NCBI GenBank assembly: GCA_964247055.1
Contig: OZ176054.1
Span: forward strand, 9,052,001 to 9,116,000
Direction: 5' to 3'
DNA: 64,000 nt
Origin: Paragordius varius
Lineage: Eukaryota > Nematomorpha
This document shows positions 13,901 to 24,500 of this stretch, piece after piece. Position 1 is the stretch's first letter; the number at the start of each line of letters is the position of its first letter. The notes below the pieces were generated by a model that ran no database searches, was not told the DNA's origin, and saw nothing but the letters and a program-made list of their open reading frames with translations. The translations under genes were made by a program, and so were the position numbers.

Positions 13901-15186
13901 ACCAAACTATCCTACTTTGGCCATATTATAAGTTCTAACTTTTTTGGAGAAGTCTTTGATGTTGGAAAGAGTCAGCCGATACACGAAAAAGAGGCCGCCA
14001 GAAAAGATCAGGGGTGGTAGGATAATATATGTTTAAAGAAACTAATTTTCGACAAAACTAATAAAATTGAAACTGCATTATAGAGAAATTTTAGTTACAA
14101 TATAAAAAGTCACCTTTACTGCATCAAATTCATCAATCATTAAACTGATATAAACATAACAATTATAGAAAAAATAATGCTATTAAAATACCAAAAAAAT
14201 ATTCCAGTTTTTCTTCTATTATACTAAAATCTAATAGCCGAATTTTACATTCCGATTAAAATTAATTGATTAAAGAAAGCGCATAAGCTTTTATTTGTAA
14301 CTATGAAACAAAATTTTTTTTCTCAAAACAAAATATCATCATTATCATTTTTTAAAAGCCCTTGAAACACATTTAAGTTTGTATATTAGCGGATGTGGTG
14401 AATATTTACAAATTTTGAACGAAAAAGACAAGCACATTGTGCGGATAAGATTATATTCAAAAAAAGACCCAAATTCTGAAAAAGAAATACTCTTTATAAG
14501 GAAAAAATGAATAATATTTTTGAATTCAAAGGCGTGTGTTATTAATAACATCTACGAATCTAGATTTTATGTACGAACGACATAATTCTTTTTAGATATT
14601 AAAAAGTTTGATTTTTTCTCAATGTAAACCCTTAATAATTCATGCAGCATTCATAAATATCACGGATTCAGAAGCGTAAAAACCCGCGAATGCGCTCTAA
14701 AACAATAACTTAATAAACGTATTAGTTTCATAACATTTCTTAGGGCATTTAATATTTCGCAACAAACTTCTCGATTGTGGTGCTAATATTTATAACTGAA
14801 TGTAGTATCTTTTTATATCTGAAAAAAAATAATTTTTGAAGCGAACTTTCAAAGACACAAGCGGAGTCCTGATTCATGTCCAACAAATAAAAGCTAAGAA
14901 TATTTAAGTTTAGTCATTCATCATCTTAAAAAATACCTGTTTAGAAACTAAATCCGTTTAATATTAGTATAAAATTAAATATAGGGGTATGAAACGGATT
15001 TAATCATTTAGTTTATAGTTAAAGACAATAGTAGAAACTTAAAATTATCCATAATAAAACCACAGTCAATATTAAAAATGGAGTTTATTTGCATTTTTAA
15101 TCTAACTAAACTCAGTTAAAATAGTTCATATTTTCTTCCTTTATAATGTTAGATAATTTAAAAAGTTTTAAAACAAATAATTCATA

Positions 15187-15234
<48 letters not shown>

Positions 15235-15617
15235 ATTTAATATACGATTTTAGTTATATTATTTTTAAATATATAAAATTAAATATTTCAAAGGATGATT
15301 TATGTGCAAATATATGTTATACTATATAAAACCCAATATTTATGACAATGTTTTTAAATTAATTATAAAATCTCTGTTCCAGTATTAATATACAAGATAC
15401 CTTTGTTTAAAAATAGAAGCGTCAACATTTGTGGTTCATGTTTTTCCAAATATTTGCAAAAAATGTCTAGACCAAACAATTTGTTCTTCTCGATATAATC
15501 AAATATTGCAGTAAAGACAGTTTCCTTGGATTGACATGTTTTCGTCCAGCCATAAGTGATTGAGTCAATAATATTTAAGGATTTCAAATAACTCAGAAAA
15601 TCTTCAAAATTTTCCAT
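1161..15617 (-). CDS. DLG5: Discs large homolog 5 (DLG5), MAGUK scaffold, complete in 13 exons
   Basis: Exons on the minus strand: 15401-15617, 9697-9785, 5766-9564, 5356-5426, 4106-4304, 3286-3791, 3133-3259, 2902-3103, 2298-2755, 1655-1884, 1472-1584, 1318-1445, 1161-1285. Every junction has GT..AG and the phases sum to 2088 codons (2087 residues; human DLG5 is about 1919). Domain order is that of DLG5: CARD-like N-terminus, coiled coil, two PDZ domains, a long Ser/Asn-rich linker, PDZ3, PDZ4, SH3 and an enzymatically dead guanylate kinase domain ending with a conserved motif like LSSIC...EQ. DLG5 is a cytoplasmic scaffold at cell junctions linking polarity, cadherin trafficking and Hippo signalling. 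Four introns are tiny (26, 32, 26 and 29 nt), while the first is 5.6 kb. No frameshift or missing domain is seen, so the gene is probably functional. Confidence 0.93.
2902..3791 (-). CDS. DLG5: DLG5 exons 6-8: PDZ4 and SH3 domain
   Basis: Exon 6 (3286-3791) has a Ser/Asn-rich linker and the start of PDZ4 (QLGLQVYGGNAKGLYIKNV, compare LELGVHLCGGNLHGVFVAEV). Exon 7 (3133-3259) completes PDZ4. Exon 8 (2902-3103) is the SH3 domain, with FEFCKGDVFLVNNTMPHG and YWNAWKLDERGKKI matching the vertebrate LSFKKDDILYVDDTLPQG and SWMAWQLDENAQKI. The two introns here are only 26 nt (3260-3285) and 29 nt (3104-3132); each contains in-frame stops or breaks the frame, so they must be removed. Confidence 0.92.
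4106..5426 (-). CDS. DLG5: DLG5 exons 4-5: PDZ3
   Basis: Exon 4 (5356-5426) encodes the PDZ carboxylate-binding start (STEPLGIQIE, compare SEPLGISIV in vertebrates). Exon 5 (4106-4304) encodes the rest, including GGIFISHV and AGLRIGDQLLEICGINLRNV, which is very close to vertebrate DLG5 PDZ3 (GLEYGDQLLEFNGINLRSA). Both junctions are phase-consistent. The 1.05 kb intron between them carries a palindromic MITE at 4802-5256. PDZ3 is the best conserved part of this protein and the strongest single support for the name. Confidence 0.92.
4802..5256. mobile_element. Palindromic MITE, family E, copy in DLG5 intron 4
   Basis: The 17-base terminal inverted repeat TTTTGGGGTAGTTTTAT lies at 4802-4818 and as its exact reverse complement at 5240-5256. 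The inside is AT-rich with no open frame. A similar unit of about 450 bp with diverged ends lies at 21055-21505, and a fragment of the same family lies inverted at about 51140-51215. Size and structure fit a non-autonomous DNA transposon; the autonomous partner is unknown. Confidence 0.7.
5766..9564 (-). CDS. DLG5: DLG5 exon 3: Ser/Asn-rich region, coiled coil, PDZ1 and PDZ2
   Basis: A single 3799-nt exon starts after a TTATAG acceptor and has no in-frame stop up to its CACG/GTATAA donor. It encodes about 440 residues of low-complexity Ser/Asn/Tyr-rich sequence, then a long heptad-rich coiled coil (roughly protein residues 550-815, with KYERIKRDHETLRKKY and QQRDEAIKEM), then two diverged PDZ domains near residues 880-1040 (RVKAFDIVLKINDHVINREN is a PDZ beta-C to beta-D core; IRVGDRIVSL marks the second), then about 300 residues of Ser/Lys/Asn-rich linker. 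In vertebrates this region is split by several introns, so the exon may have fused here. The low-complexity stretch has no match I can recall. Confidence 0.9.
13880..14030 (+). mobile_element. LINE (non-LTR retrotransposon) C-terminal remnant
   Basis: In shifting frames the plus strand spells KLSYFGHI, then SLMLERVS, then a basic block (KEAARKDQGW). This is the familiar tail of many LINE pol proteins: a GHI.R motif, a short spacer, then a GKR.RGRP..RW basic motif. At least one frameshift separates the parts, so it is a dead 3' end. The clade (RTE or CR1/Jockey group) cannot be decided from so little. Confidence 0.5.
15190..15232. repeat. (AT)n microsatellite
   Basis: An uninterrupted run of about 21 TA dinucleotides just downstream of DLG5 exon 1 within intron 1. 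Similar runs occur at 26421-26478, 42247-42277, 48782-48828 and 54209-54242. Confidence 0.95.
15401..15617 (-). CDS. DLG5: DLG5 exon 1: start codon and CARD-like domain
   Basis: The ATG at 15615-15617 opens a 72-codon exon closed by an AAAG/GTATCT donor. Its C-terminal part, LEKHEPQMLTLLFLN, closely resembles the end of the vertebrate DLG5 CARD (LEKTQPHLLPILYLN), which fixes both identity and strand. It ends in phase 1, matching exon 2 at 9697-9785, a 30-codon exon flanked by TTTTAG and GTAAAT that in turn joins exon 3 in phase 0. An open frame past the donor continues to 15363 but reads into the intron. The exon lies 5.6 kb from the next one and next to the retroelement fossil, so it would be missed by most gene finders. 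Confidence 0.85.
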
Positions 15618-15949
15618 CTGCGCCTTATGTTACCTGCCCATGTGCTTTCCCATAATTTTAAATGAATGCGTTCGCACATTATATGTTTTCTAACAATGTA
15701 TCCGAATTTTATAAGGCTTTTGGGTTTTAAGGGTTATGAGTTATATAAGAAAGTAATTTGTACGCTTGTGGTTATGATATCTTAAAAAACAAAGTCTGAT
15801 ATTATGTTTGATAAAATATCTTTGGTGAAAGCCAAATGCTTTATTCTAAAAAAATCACTATATATTATATGCTATATTTAAAAAGAATTTTGTTTATAAA
15901 ATTAAATTAAGATGTCGATTTCTATACCCAAATTTTGATCGCCCTTTTA

Positions 15950-18900
15950 AAATGGATATACATATATATATATATATATAGATCATTATATAACAACAAA
16001 CACTTATACAATTAATTTATCCTTTTACCGTCCATTTATTTTTTAATAAATTTTTGTGAATGTGATACCATCACCTATTTTCGACACCAACTCATCAAAC
16101 GATGGGATTATATGAGAGTCTTCTTGCAACCACTTATTAATTGTTACCCGAAAATCACTGCATATTCTTAATTCGCCATTCGGTTTATGTACATTAACCG
16201 TAGGCGTGGACCATGTCACTGGTGTAATGTTAGGATCAACCGGTTCTAAGATGCCTAACTTTTCTAGCCTCGTCAGCTCTTTCTCCACCTTTTTAATGGA
16301 AAAGGCACCCTGCGACATGGCCATACTTTCGGGATCGCATTCACTGCGATGCGAATTTTCACAGGGTCTTTATAACACCCTAGCTTATTTTCGAATAAGT
16401 TTTTAAAATTTTCGCAAATCTCATTTAATTTAAGATAACTAATTTTACCCTGAGGCATCTCATCTGTAATTTAGCCTTCCAATCCCTTCCACAGATCAGT
16501 TGTATCATCATCGTTTTCTCAGGACACATATCTACCCCGATCATTTGTTGCCTTTTACCTGGACGTTGACGCTTGCTGTCACCATCATTGGCACTGTCGT
16601 GTTATTATATGATTTCACTGGTGGTGTCGGTCTTAGTTTGGGTTTACCAATTTGTTCCCATGTTGTAAAGTTTATTACATTGATATCAGAATATCATATT
16701 TCAAACCGTTTATTATTAATGTTATCAGTATAGGTGTCATTTCGACCTACCTTGACCTACTTCAATTGTTGCCTATTGAAGTTAGGGCTTTGTTTCTTGG
16801 CTACACACATCAATGGTTCAGCTTTCCGCATTTGTTGCAGGATCGTCTCCAGGCTGTACACTTTTTGGGTGGGTGTATGGTGCCGCAATATTTACATGTA
16901 GTAGATTATTTTATTATTGTTTGTCGGTTGGATTTATTATGTTGTAACCGATTGATATTATTGCTTTTACTATATCGATTGCTATTATTATTGTATTTTT
17001 TTATGGTTGGCAATGCTAGTGTGATGAGCTATTATATTCATTAGTTCGTCATTGCGTCTTGGCCATCAATAATAAATGGAGACCACAAGTAACGTCAATA
17101 ACGGTAAAATGTGACATGGGCCACACCGACGGTTAATGTACTTAAACCGAATGGCGAATTAAGAATATGCAGGGATTTTCGGGTAACGATAAATAAGTGG
17201 TTGCAAGAAGACTCTCATATAATCCCCACGTTTGAGGAGTTGGTGTCGAAAATAGGCGAGGTATATCATTCACAAAAATTAATTTAAAAGATGCTTACCT
17301 CCAAATGCCAGTGGCAAAGGAGTGTCAAGAATTGTTAACAATATCAACACTAAAGTTTTTTTTACAACCGCATGACGTTTAGACTGGCCACGGCACCCAT
17401 CATCTTCCAAATGGTGATAGAACAGGCGCTGGCTGAAAGTTCGGGATGACGTCCTAGTGACTGGTACGACGGAAAACTAGCATATTAACAATTTAAATAA
17501 AAGCCGGATTCATATTAAGACAAGATAAAATAATGATAGGTGCAGAATCAGTAAACTATTTAGGGTTTGAAACGAAAAAGTTTATAACCCATGTAAAAGC
17601 AAAATCAAGGCAATTAAGGAACTAAAAAGGCCGGTAGATAAAAAGTCATTACGGAGTTTTTTAGGTTTTTTAACGTTTCACGAACGCTTTATACCAAAAT
17701 TACAAATGATAGTCGGTCCCTTACATGAATTAACTAGTAAAAATACGAGATGGTCTTGGACCGAGAAACATAAGAAAAGCTGGTGAGCAGCTAAGAATTC
17801 GTTAAGCGAAAATGTTTTTACCACCATATAATCCGAATAGGAAATTGATAAAAAAAACTGATGCGTCAGATTTAGGATTTGGGTGTATTTTAAGTCATGA
17901 GGTTAATAGTGAAAGGATACCGATAGCGTATGCCTCATAAAAATGTACGCTGAAAGGAATTCATCGAGAAGGAATTAAAAGCAATATTGTTTGCGTTAAG
18001 AAAGTTTCATAGTTTCGTATATGACAGAAAATATATAATATTAACTGACCATTTACCCTTAGTAGAGTTAATAAATAGAGATCAAAATTTATAAAAAAAA
18101 TACATAATGGTAAAGTACCAAGATGAATTAATATGATAAATGAATACGACTTTGAAATAAGTCATCAAAAGGGGGCTTAAAATAGAGCTGATTATTTATC
18201 GAGAAGGCCGATTGACGAGATCGTTGCCTATGATGAAGATTATGCGGTTACCAGATATCTGAAATTTTTGAATTGTCATAACTTGCGGTTAAGCAAAGAT
18301 GAAATTCGAAAAACCGCATTAGATCCAGTATTAAAAAAAGTAATTAAAGCGTTAAAGAACCATGACTGGAGAATGGGAAAAGTTTGTAAACCGTAAAGAC
18401 GAGTTGGCTTATCAATATGGCTTAATAAGTTTAAATGATCGGATTATAATTCCGAAGCCCCTCCAAAAAGAGGTGGTGAGATGCCTACACAGCAGTCATA
18501 ACAACGTAGAGACTATGAAAGCGATGGCCAGATTTACGTGTTATTGGCCAGAATAAGAAACTGACCTGGTAAAAGCCAGTAGTCAATGCGAATGGTGCCA
18601 GCGTAGTTGGCCGAATGTTACTCAGAATTTTATGTATAAGTGGGAGCGTTTACATATTGATATAGACGAACCGGTAGACGGTTATTATTGGTTGTTGATA
18701 ATTGATAGTGCCTCGAAATGGGCAGAAGGATTTATTTTGAAAAAGGAAACCGCAGTGAATATAATCCATAAAGTATAAGAAACGTTTGCAAGGTTTGGGT
18801 TTGCAAGAGAGATCATTAGCGATAACCCTTCGTATTTCAACAATGAGTACTTCACGTCAAACTTAAGTACGTTAGGAGTAAAACATATTAAGGTAACCCC

Positions 18901-19915
18901 CTACCATCCTAAATGGGATGGTAGAAAGGTCAGCAGGTACAATAAAAAATAAATACAAAAGAATAAAAAATAATGCGATATCCACACACGAAGCGTTTAA
19001 CACTAGCCTATGGGCGTATAGAAATTCTACACTCAACAACGAAAGAAACCCTGGGCAAATTAATGTTCAAGCCAACACCTTATACCCCCTTAACTTGTTT
19101 AAATAGTAAGACAAGATTGTTAGATGCACCGGCACCCCGACGTCAGTTTGCCATTAATGACCCAGTATTAAAAATAAACTAAGTCCAGGGTTGCGCGCCG
19201 GAGAGATTACGGACCGTACAGGGTTATTTTACAAGGTGTGGGACAAAGACCGGAAAGTCGTGAGGAAACACGCCGACCAAATAGTGCACCAACCACAACA
19301 ACAAACTACCACTTCCAGCAACACAAGTGACGAGGATGTAACCACGCCAAAGGACGATGAAACAATTGCCGAAACGGAACCAAACAGCACGATCAGCCCA
19401 AGTGACGAAACCGAACCGATTACCCCGACAACTAAAAGTTCAAATAATGAAATACTCAGGAATCTGCGACAACCAGCTCCCTTACAAAATACAGGAACGA
19501 CGTTACCCGACAAGAAGTCGTCAGAAACCCGCCCGCTTTCGTTAGAAGGGGGAAGTGATGTTATAGTGGTAACTGACAGGCTAATTTGAATGAATCTTAT
19601 ATTAACTATTAGGCTAACCGCACAAACAACATTCGTTATATATTAATAGAATAACCTCGTAACCTAAGTTTGTAGTATTATTATATTATTAGATTACCCT
19701 CTCCACCACGTTTGACTATTATTATTATTATTATACTTTGAATAAATTGTAGAAACGCAAGCACTTCACCTTAATATATGTCACAACATATACTAATTAT
19801 ATTAGATATAAATATATATAGATAGATCATTTTATATAACAGCCAAAAAGATATACAATAAATTTATCCTTTTTACCGTTATTGACGGTACTTGTGGTCT
19901 CCATTTATTAGTGGC
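15950..19915. mobile_element. Ty3/Gypsy LTR retrotransposon fossil, two opposed fragments, broken
   Basis: Two pieces of the same kind of element lie head to head. On the minus strand about 16043-17050 carries a gag-type CCHC zinc knuckle (CKYCGTIH) and the start of reverse transcriptase (GELRICSDFRVTINKWL). On the plus strand 17100-19590 carries the overlapping start of reverse transcriptase, RNase H, integrase zinc-binding and core regions (KVTPYHPKWDG) and a Thr/Pro/Glu-rich tail. LTR-like sequence lies at 19600-19915, and part of it recurs at about 15970-16045 and inverted near 17065-17105. The relatives I recall are K02A2.6-like Gypsy elements. The element is clearly dead, with well over ten breaks, and old enough to be heavily mutated yet still readable. 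It sits between the divergent starts of DLG5 and ELP2. Confidence 0.85.
19600..19915 (+). repeat. LTR-like 3' end of the Gypsy fossil
   Basis: The sequence after the integrase tail ends with a segment (about 19820-19910) that is partly repeated at 15970-16045 in the same orientation, and its GGTCTCCATTTATT portion is found inverted near 17070. Repeats at both ends and at the junction of the two fragments are what LTR pieces would give. Exact LTR borders and target duplications are not certain. Confidence 0.5.
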
Positions 19916-19967
19916 ATCACAGTGCATATATATATATATATAAATATATATATATTCTTATAAATAA

Positions 19968-20672
19968 ATGCATCAGAATTTTCATGGTACTTTTGGTTTT
20001 TTTGGCTTACGAGTGATTTAAGGAAGTTTTACCACTTTTGTTATAATTGCTTCGTGAAAAAGTGATAAATATGCGCAATTATGTCAAATAAATTTTTTTG
20101 GGGAAGGTTAAATGCTTCATTGAAAAATTATTAAAATTTATCATAAATTCCTAAAATATAACAGTATTTTTAAAACTCAATTTTTAGTTGTAAGCTCCGA
20201 AAGTTTTCAGATTTTTAAACTTATTTAAATCGGCGGGATTTCTAAAATTAAAATACCGCGATTTTGCGTTTTTTAATATATGCTGGATTATGACGTGAAA
20301 AACATATTTTAGTAAAATGCATTTGTCAAAAAAATTAATTTATAATAAAATTTGAAGCGTACTCCACATTTTGAGGCAGGATGAAAAGTTAACGTTCCCA
20401 TTTTAGACGAGCAAAATTTGGGACTTTTGGACCCACATCTAAAAAATAATTTTTTTTGAAAATATTGTTTTACTTTTACGTAGCTAATGATATATTTTAA
20501 TTATATTTTTTAATGAAACCTCAAGTTTTCACAAAAAAATATTAAAATTATGTGCGAAAATTGCCATTTTCTGATATGGAGCCCTCGTCACAAAATTGGT
20601 AATAATTTCGTAAGGACCAAAACCAAAAGCAACATGATTATCCTGACACGTTTTCCTATCAGAATGTATAGA
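19968..20672. mobile_element. Palindromic MITE, family A, copy 1
   Basis: The left end reads CATCAGAATTTTCATGGTAC then TTTTGGTTTTT; the right end, reverse-complemented, reads TTCTGATAGGAAAACGTGTC then AGGATAATCATG and TTGCTTTTGGTTTTGG. The arms are inverted copies and nothing inside is coding. The same ends occur at 48835-49765 and in the core of the palindrome at 24885-25595, defining a family of non-autonomous inverted-repeat elements. Confidence 0.65.
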
Positions 20673-21054
20673 TTTTATCAGGTTTATTTTTTATGAACCT
20701 AGTGTTATGGACAAACATTGTTTTTATAATCTTAAAACGTTTTTTTACCGTTTACATCATGCATAAAAATAATATGAAGTAGGGTTAACAAAATTACTAA
20801 AAAATTTAACAAAGTCTCCATCAGTTATTATTAAAATTTAGCCTATTTATATTTTTTCTAGAGCGGTATTTTTGCATTTATTTTAAGATTTAATAACTTC
20901 CGTTAATCACTCATAAGGGCTAAAATACAAAATGGCATTAAAACACTTCTTATTAGAATATATATATATATATTATCAGAATTTTTTTGTGGACACTGCT
21001 AATCTTATTGAAAAATATATCAGGATCATAATGCTGGTTTTGATCCTTGTTTAA

Positions 21055-21505
21055 AAGTTCCTAAATGGGGTAGTTGTGAACTCGAGAAATTTTTAAATTA
21101 CTTAAATTTAGCATTGAGCAAAGTTAAATGGTTTTTTTAAAAGTTTAGGCGCATGCTTTTTTATTTAAAAAATTTAAATTAAAAATCATAACTTTTTTGC
21201 CGATTTAGTTTTTTTTCATTTTTTAAAGCAGTCAAAGATAAGTATATTATCGTTATAAAATATAAACTTCGGAAAGATCTTAAATAAAAATTTATTAGCA
21301 AATTCTGGGTATTTATGGATATAATATGGCTTTAATTTTTGAGGCCGAATTCAACACCATAAAATTTAAGAAACTGTAAAAATTTTAGGTATTTTTTTAA
21401 ACAAGAGAAGAGGGTAGTTAGATAATTAAATTTTAGCCAAAGCAACTTTCAAAAGAACTTTACAAATTTAAACTCCGTTGCACAAAACTACCTCAAAATG
21501 TTATC
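21055..21505. mobile_element. Palindromic MITE, family E, copy upstream of ELP2
   Basis: It begins with AATGGGGTAGTTGTGAAC and ends with the inverted ACAAAACTACCTCAAAATG, the same ends as the element in DLG5 intron 4, with inner similarity at about 21415-21460 (GATAATTAAATTTTAG). It ends only 80 bases before the ELP2 start codon, so it must supply part of the ELP2 promoter or 5' UTR. Confidence 0.55.
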
Positions 21506-21584
21506 ATCTAAAAAACAGAAAAGTTAATATAATCTATTTGCAAGAATTATTTTGTCAGCGGTACAATATTTTTAGGCATAACAC

Positions 21585-24500
21585 ATGATGTATACCTCGA
21601 CTGGAATAAATTCAAATGTTAAATCTTTGGAATTTTGCCATGCCACGAATATCCTGTATTTTACCCGAAAAAAATCAGCATATATAATAAAAAATGTACT
21701 AAATAGTTTATTTTGCAGGTTATGAAATATGCAATTGAAGTCATTAACATACAACATGAAATATCAATAATTAAAACTTTACCTAAATTTTTAATATTAG
21801 GTACTGTTGATGGATTTTTGTATTTGTATAAAATAGATGAAAAGAATACACAGGTTTACAATATATTTTACGTAAGATTAAGTCAATGAAAATTCACAAC
21901 TCAAAAATATGTGCATTAGATGCGATATCTTTTGAGGATAACTTATTCGTCGCATCTTCGTCAATTGATTCTGATATCAAAATTATCTGTCTTGTATATT
22001 TATTTTAATATCAGAATTCAGCAGAAGAAAATGTTCTACTTAACTCTCAGCAATATGATATAACTTTATCGCTAAAATTTAATCCATTCGGTGTAAATAG
22101 TATAATATTTTTATATTATTATATATATTCTTTTAATGGCTGGAACATCGGATAATAAAATTAAATTATTTAAAATTTGTCTGGAAACCAATTCTGCAAT
22201 TCAATTATACGGATCATTTTTCCATGGTCACACGGATTGGATACGATCGATTGACATTTTATCATATAAAGGTTGAATAAAAAATGTTTAAATTTATAAT
22301 CATAGATAATCTCCTAGTCCTTTCTGGCGCTCAAGATTGCACAATTAAAATTTGGAAATTGCAAAATTCAACTGCACATATGCCAAATGAAAACGGTACT
22401 TTTTCAAATAGATAATAATAAAAAATATCACAAGATTGTTATATCAACACTTGGATACAGCACATTCATTTCATTGTCCCAGGCCTGTTTAATATTAAAT
22501 TCTATAAAAAATATGGAAGGAATCAAAATCATGGCAAACGTTTGCACTTATATAACATTAATAAACTGAAATATATAAAAAATTTTATTCAAAAATAATT
22601 GATATTAATTTTAAGCTAAAACCGAAAGGTATAAATTTAGTCAACGTGACATGTTTGCAATGTAAAATAAAATAATAATACAAAATAAACCGCTTTATCT
22701 ATTATCAATGTTAAAATGTAATTTAAATAAAAAATTAGCTTATTTTACCCTTAAAATTAACTGAAAGCGATATTTTGCAAAAATTTTGTAAAAAACTAAA
22801 TTTTATTTAGATAATATTTATATAATTTTTATTAGGATAGAGCTTAAATTTAAATTGGGACCGTTTCCTTCAGTAGTTAATCCTAACTTAAATTCAGTTT
22901 GGGGTATTTAGATGCCTCAATTTGAATCAAAGTGTTAATATCGTAAAGATATTTGTGTATAACCGCAAATATTGTATATTTAATACACCATGGTATTAAA
23001 TTAGTCATAAATTATTTTTTTTTATAAGTTTCTTGCCACACTAATGTGAACAAAATGGGAATTTTTACACTAGCCTCACAAATATAGAAAAAAAATAATT
23101 TTCTAAATGTTAATGTTATAAAATAAAGGGTAAAAACTTAATAAAAAATATAATTTTAAAATATCCTAATGACATCAATAAAAAATAATAATTTTGTAGA
23201 ACTATTCAAAAATATATGTAACATGTATTTCTTTAAGGGTTTAATAATTCTAACTTTGCATATCGTAAAATTTTATAAAATTAATATTATCACAATATTT
23301 TTATAACTGCAAAATTTTTGGTAATGATATTTTCGATATTTGTGTTTTCTCGAATTTACTAGAATTTTACTTTATGTAAAATAGATTTGTAGTAAAAAGT
23401 GTATTATTAAGGAGCGAATTCAATTATGGATGTTTCAAAGTTAAATATGTATATTTATAGTAGCGTATGTGATAAAAAATAGTAGTCCAAAATTAAATAA
23501 ACAAAACTACTGTCAAAATAAAAAACCATATGCTACTGTATTTATTAAATATTCTATGCAAGTTTCAAAATTTTTAACAGTTAAAACCAATTCTAACCTT
23601 TTAATTAATTTGTAAAACTGTAAATATTTGTAAGTTATGTACGCAGTTTTTAATATTATAATAACATACTAATGGCATGTAATTTTATTTTTTACACAAA
23701 TAGAATACATTGTCGATATTGAATCTACTTTGCAAGCTCACAAAAATTGGATATATCACGTTGAATGGCGTCGCTTCCGTATTATTTGTAATGATAAACA
23801 TATATATTCTCTTTCGTTAAACAGAGAACAATGAACATAATTTATCGTTTATGTCTGTTTCATTGGATGAAACAATAATTCTTTGGCTTTATGACCAAAA
23901 TGAAAATATATGGTTTGAAGGGGTAAGTATTCAATTCACTAAAAAAATTTATATAATTTTTAAAGATTGTATAAATTGTTTTCTGATGAAAATTGTGAAA
24001 AAGATGGTGGTTAAAATTGAAATTAAAGACCCATGTTCAAGTAAGTATTACTTACGTCTTTATGCTTAAATCTTATGCTTAAATCCTTATGCTATTTTTG
24101 CTTACATTTTTGAATAAATACCATACATTCATCATAAGTCTGCTCCTAGTAGACTTATTAAAATTTCAAAGTGGCATAACTTTAAAAATATTGCGAATTT
24201 TTGAATTCTGTAAATTGGAGGATAGAAAGTAAAGTATATTTAACAATTAATATATGGGTTTGAGTAATGTTGATCCAATCTTTTGGCATTAAAAGAGGTT
24301 TACACAACCCCTGGTAAAAAATAGTTTAAAACATGCATGCAAAATCCAAAGTTTTATAGAAGAAATAGGTACGCATTTTATCGAACTATATTTTTTAGAT
24401 TTATTTGAGTCATGGAAATCGAAGTATTTGCATACTTTGTGAAATAAAGAAATCTACCCAGTTTTTGAATTCTTCAAATTGGAGGAAAGAATATATATAT

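Larger units (their letters stand above)
9786..15400 (-). other. DLG5: DLG5 intron 1, 5.6 kb of AT-rich DNA
   Basis: Apart from a LINE tail near 13880-14030, an (AT)n run near 10893-10915, the long (AT)n run at 15190-15232 and a single unit of the 37 kb minisatellite (about 13355-13377), I see nothing I can name. The open frames inside are short and not conserved-looking. It could hold enhancers or an alternative first exon, but no signal supports that. Confidence 0.6.

Noticed and set aside
23923-24069. Open frame continuing past ELP2 exon 8 into a Lys/Ile-rich stretch
   Set aside because: The GTAAGT donor at 23923 joins exactly in phase to exon 9 at 26920, where the ELP2 similarity resumes; the read-through has no similarity and runs into the foldback element.
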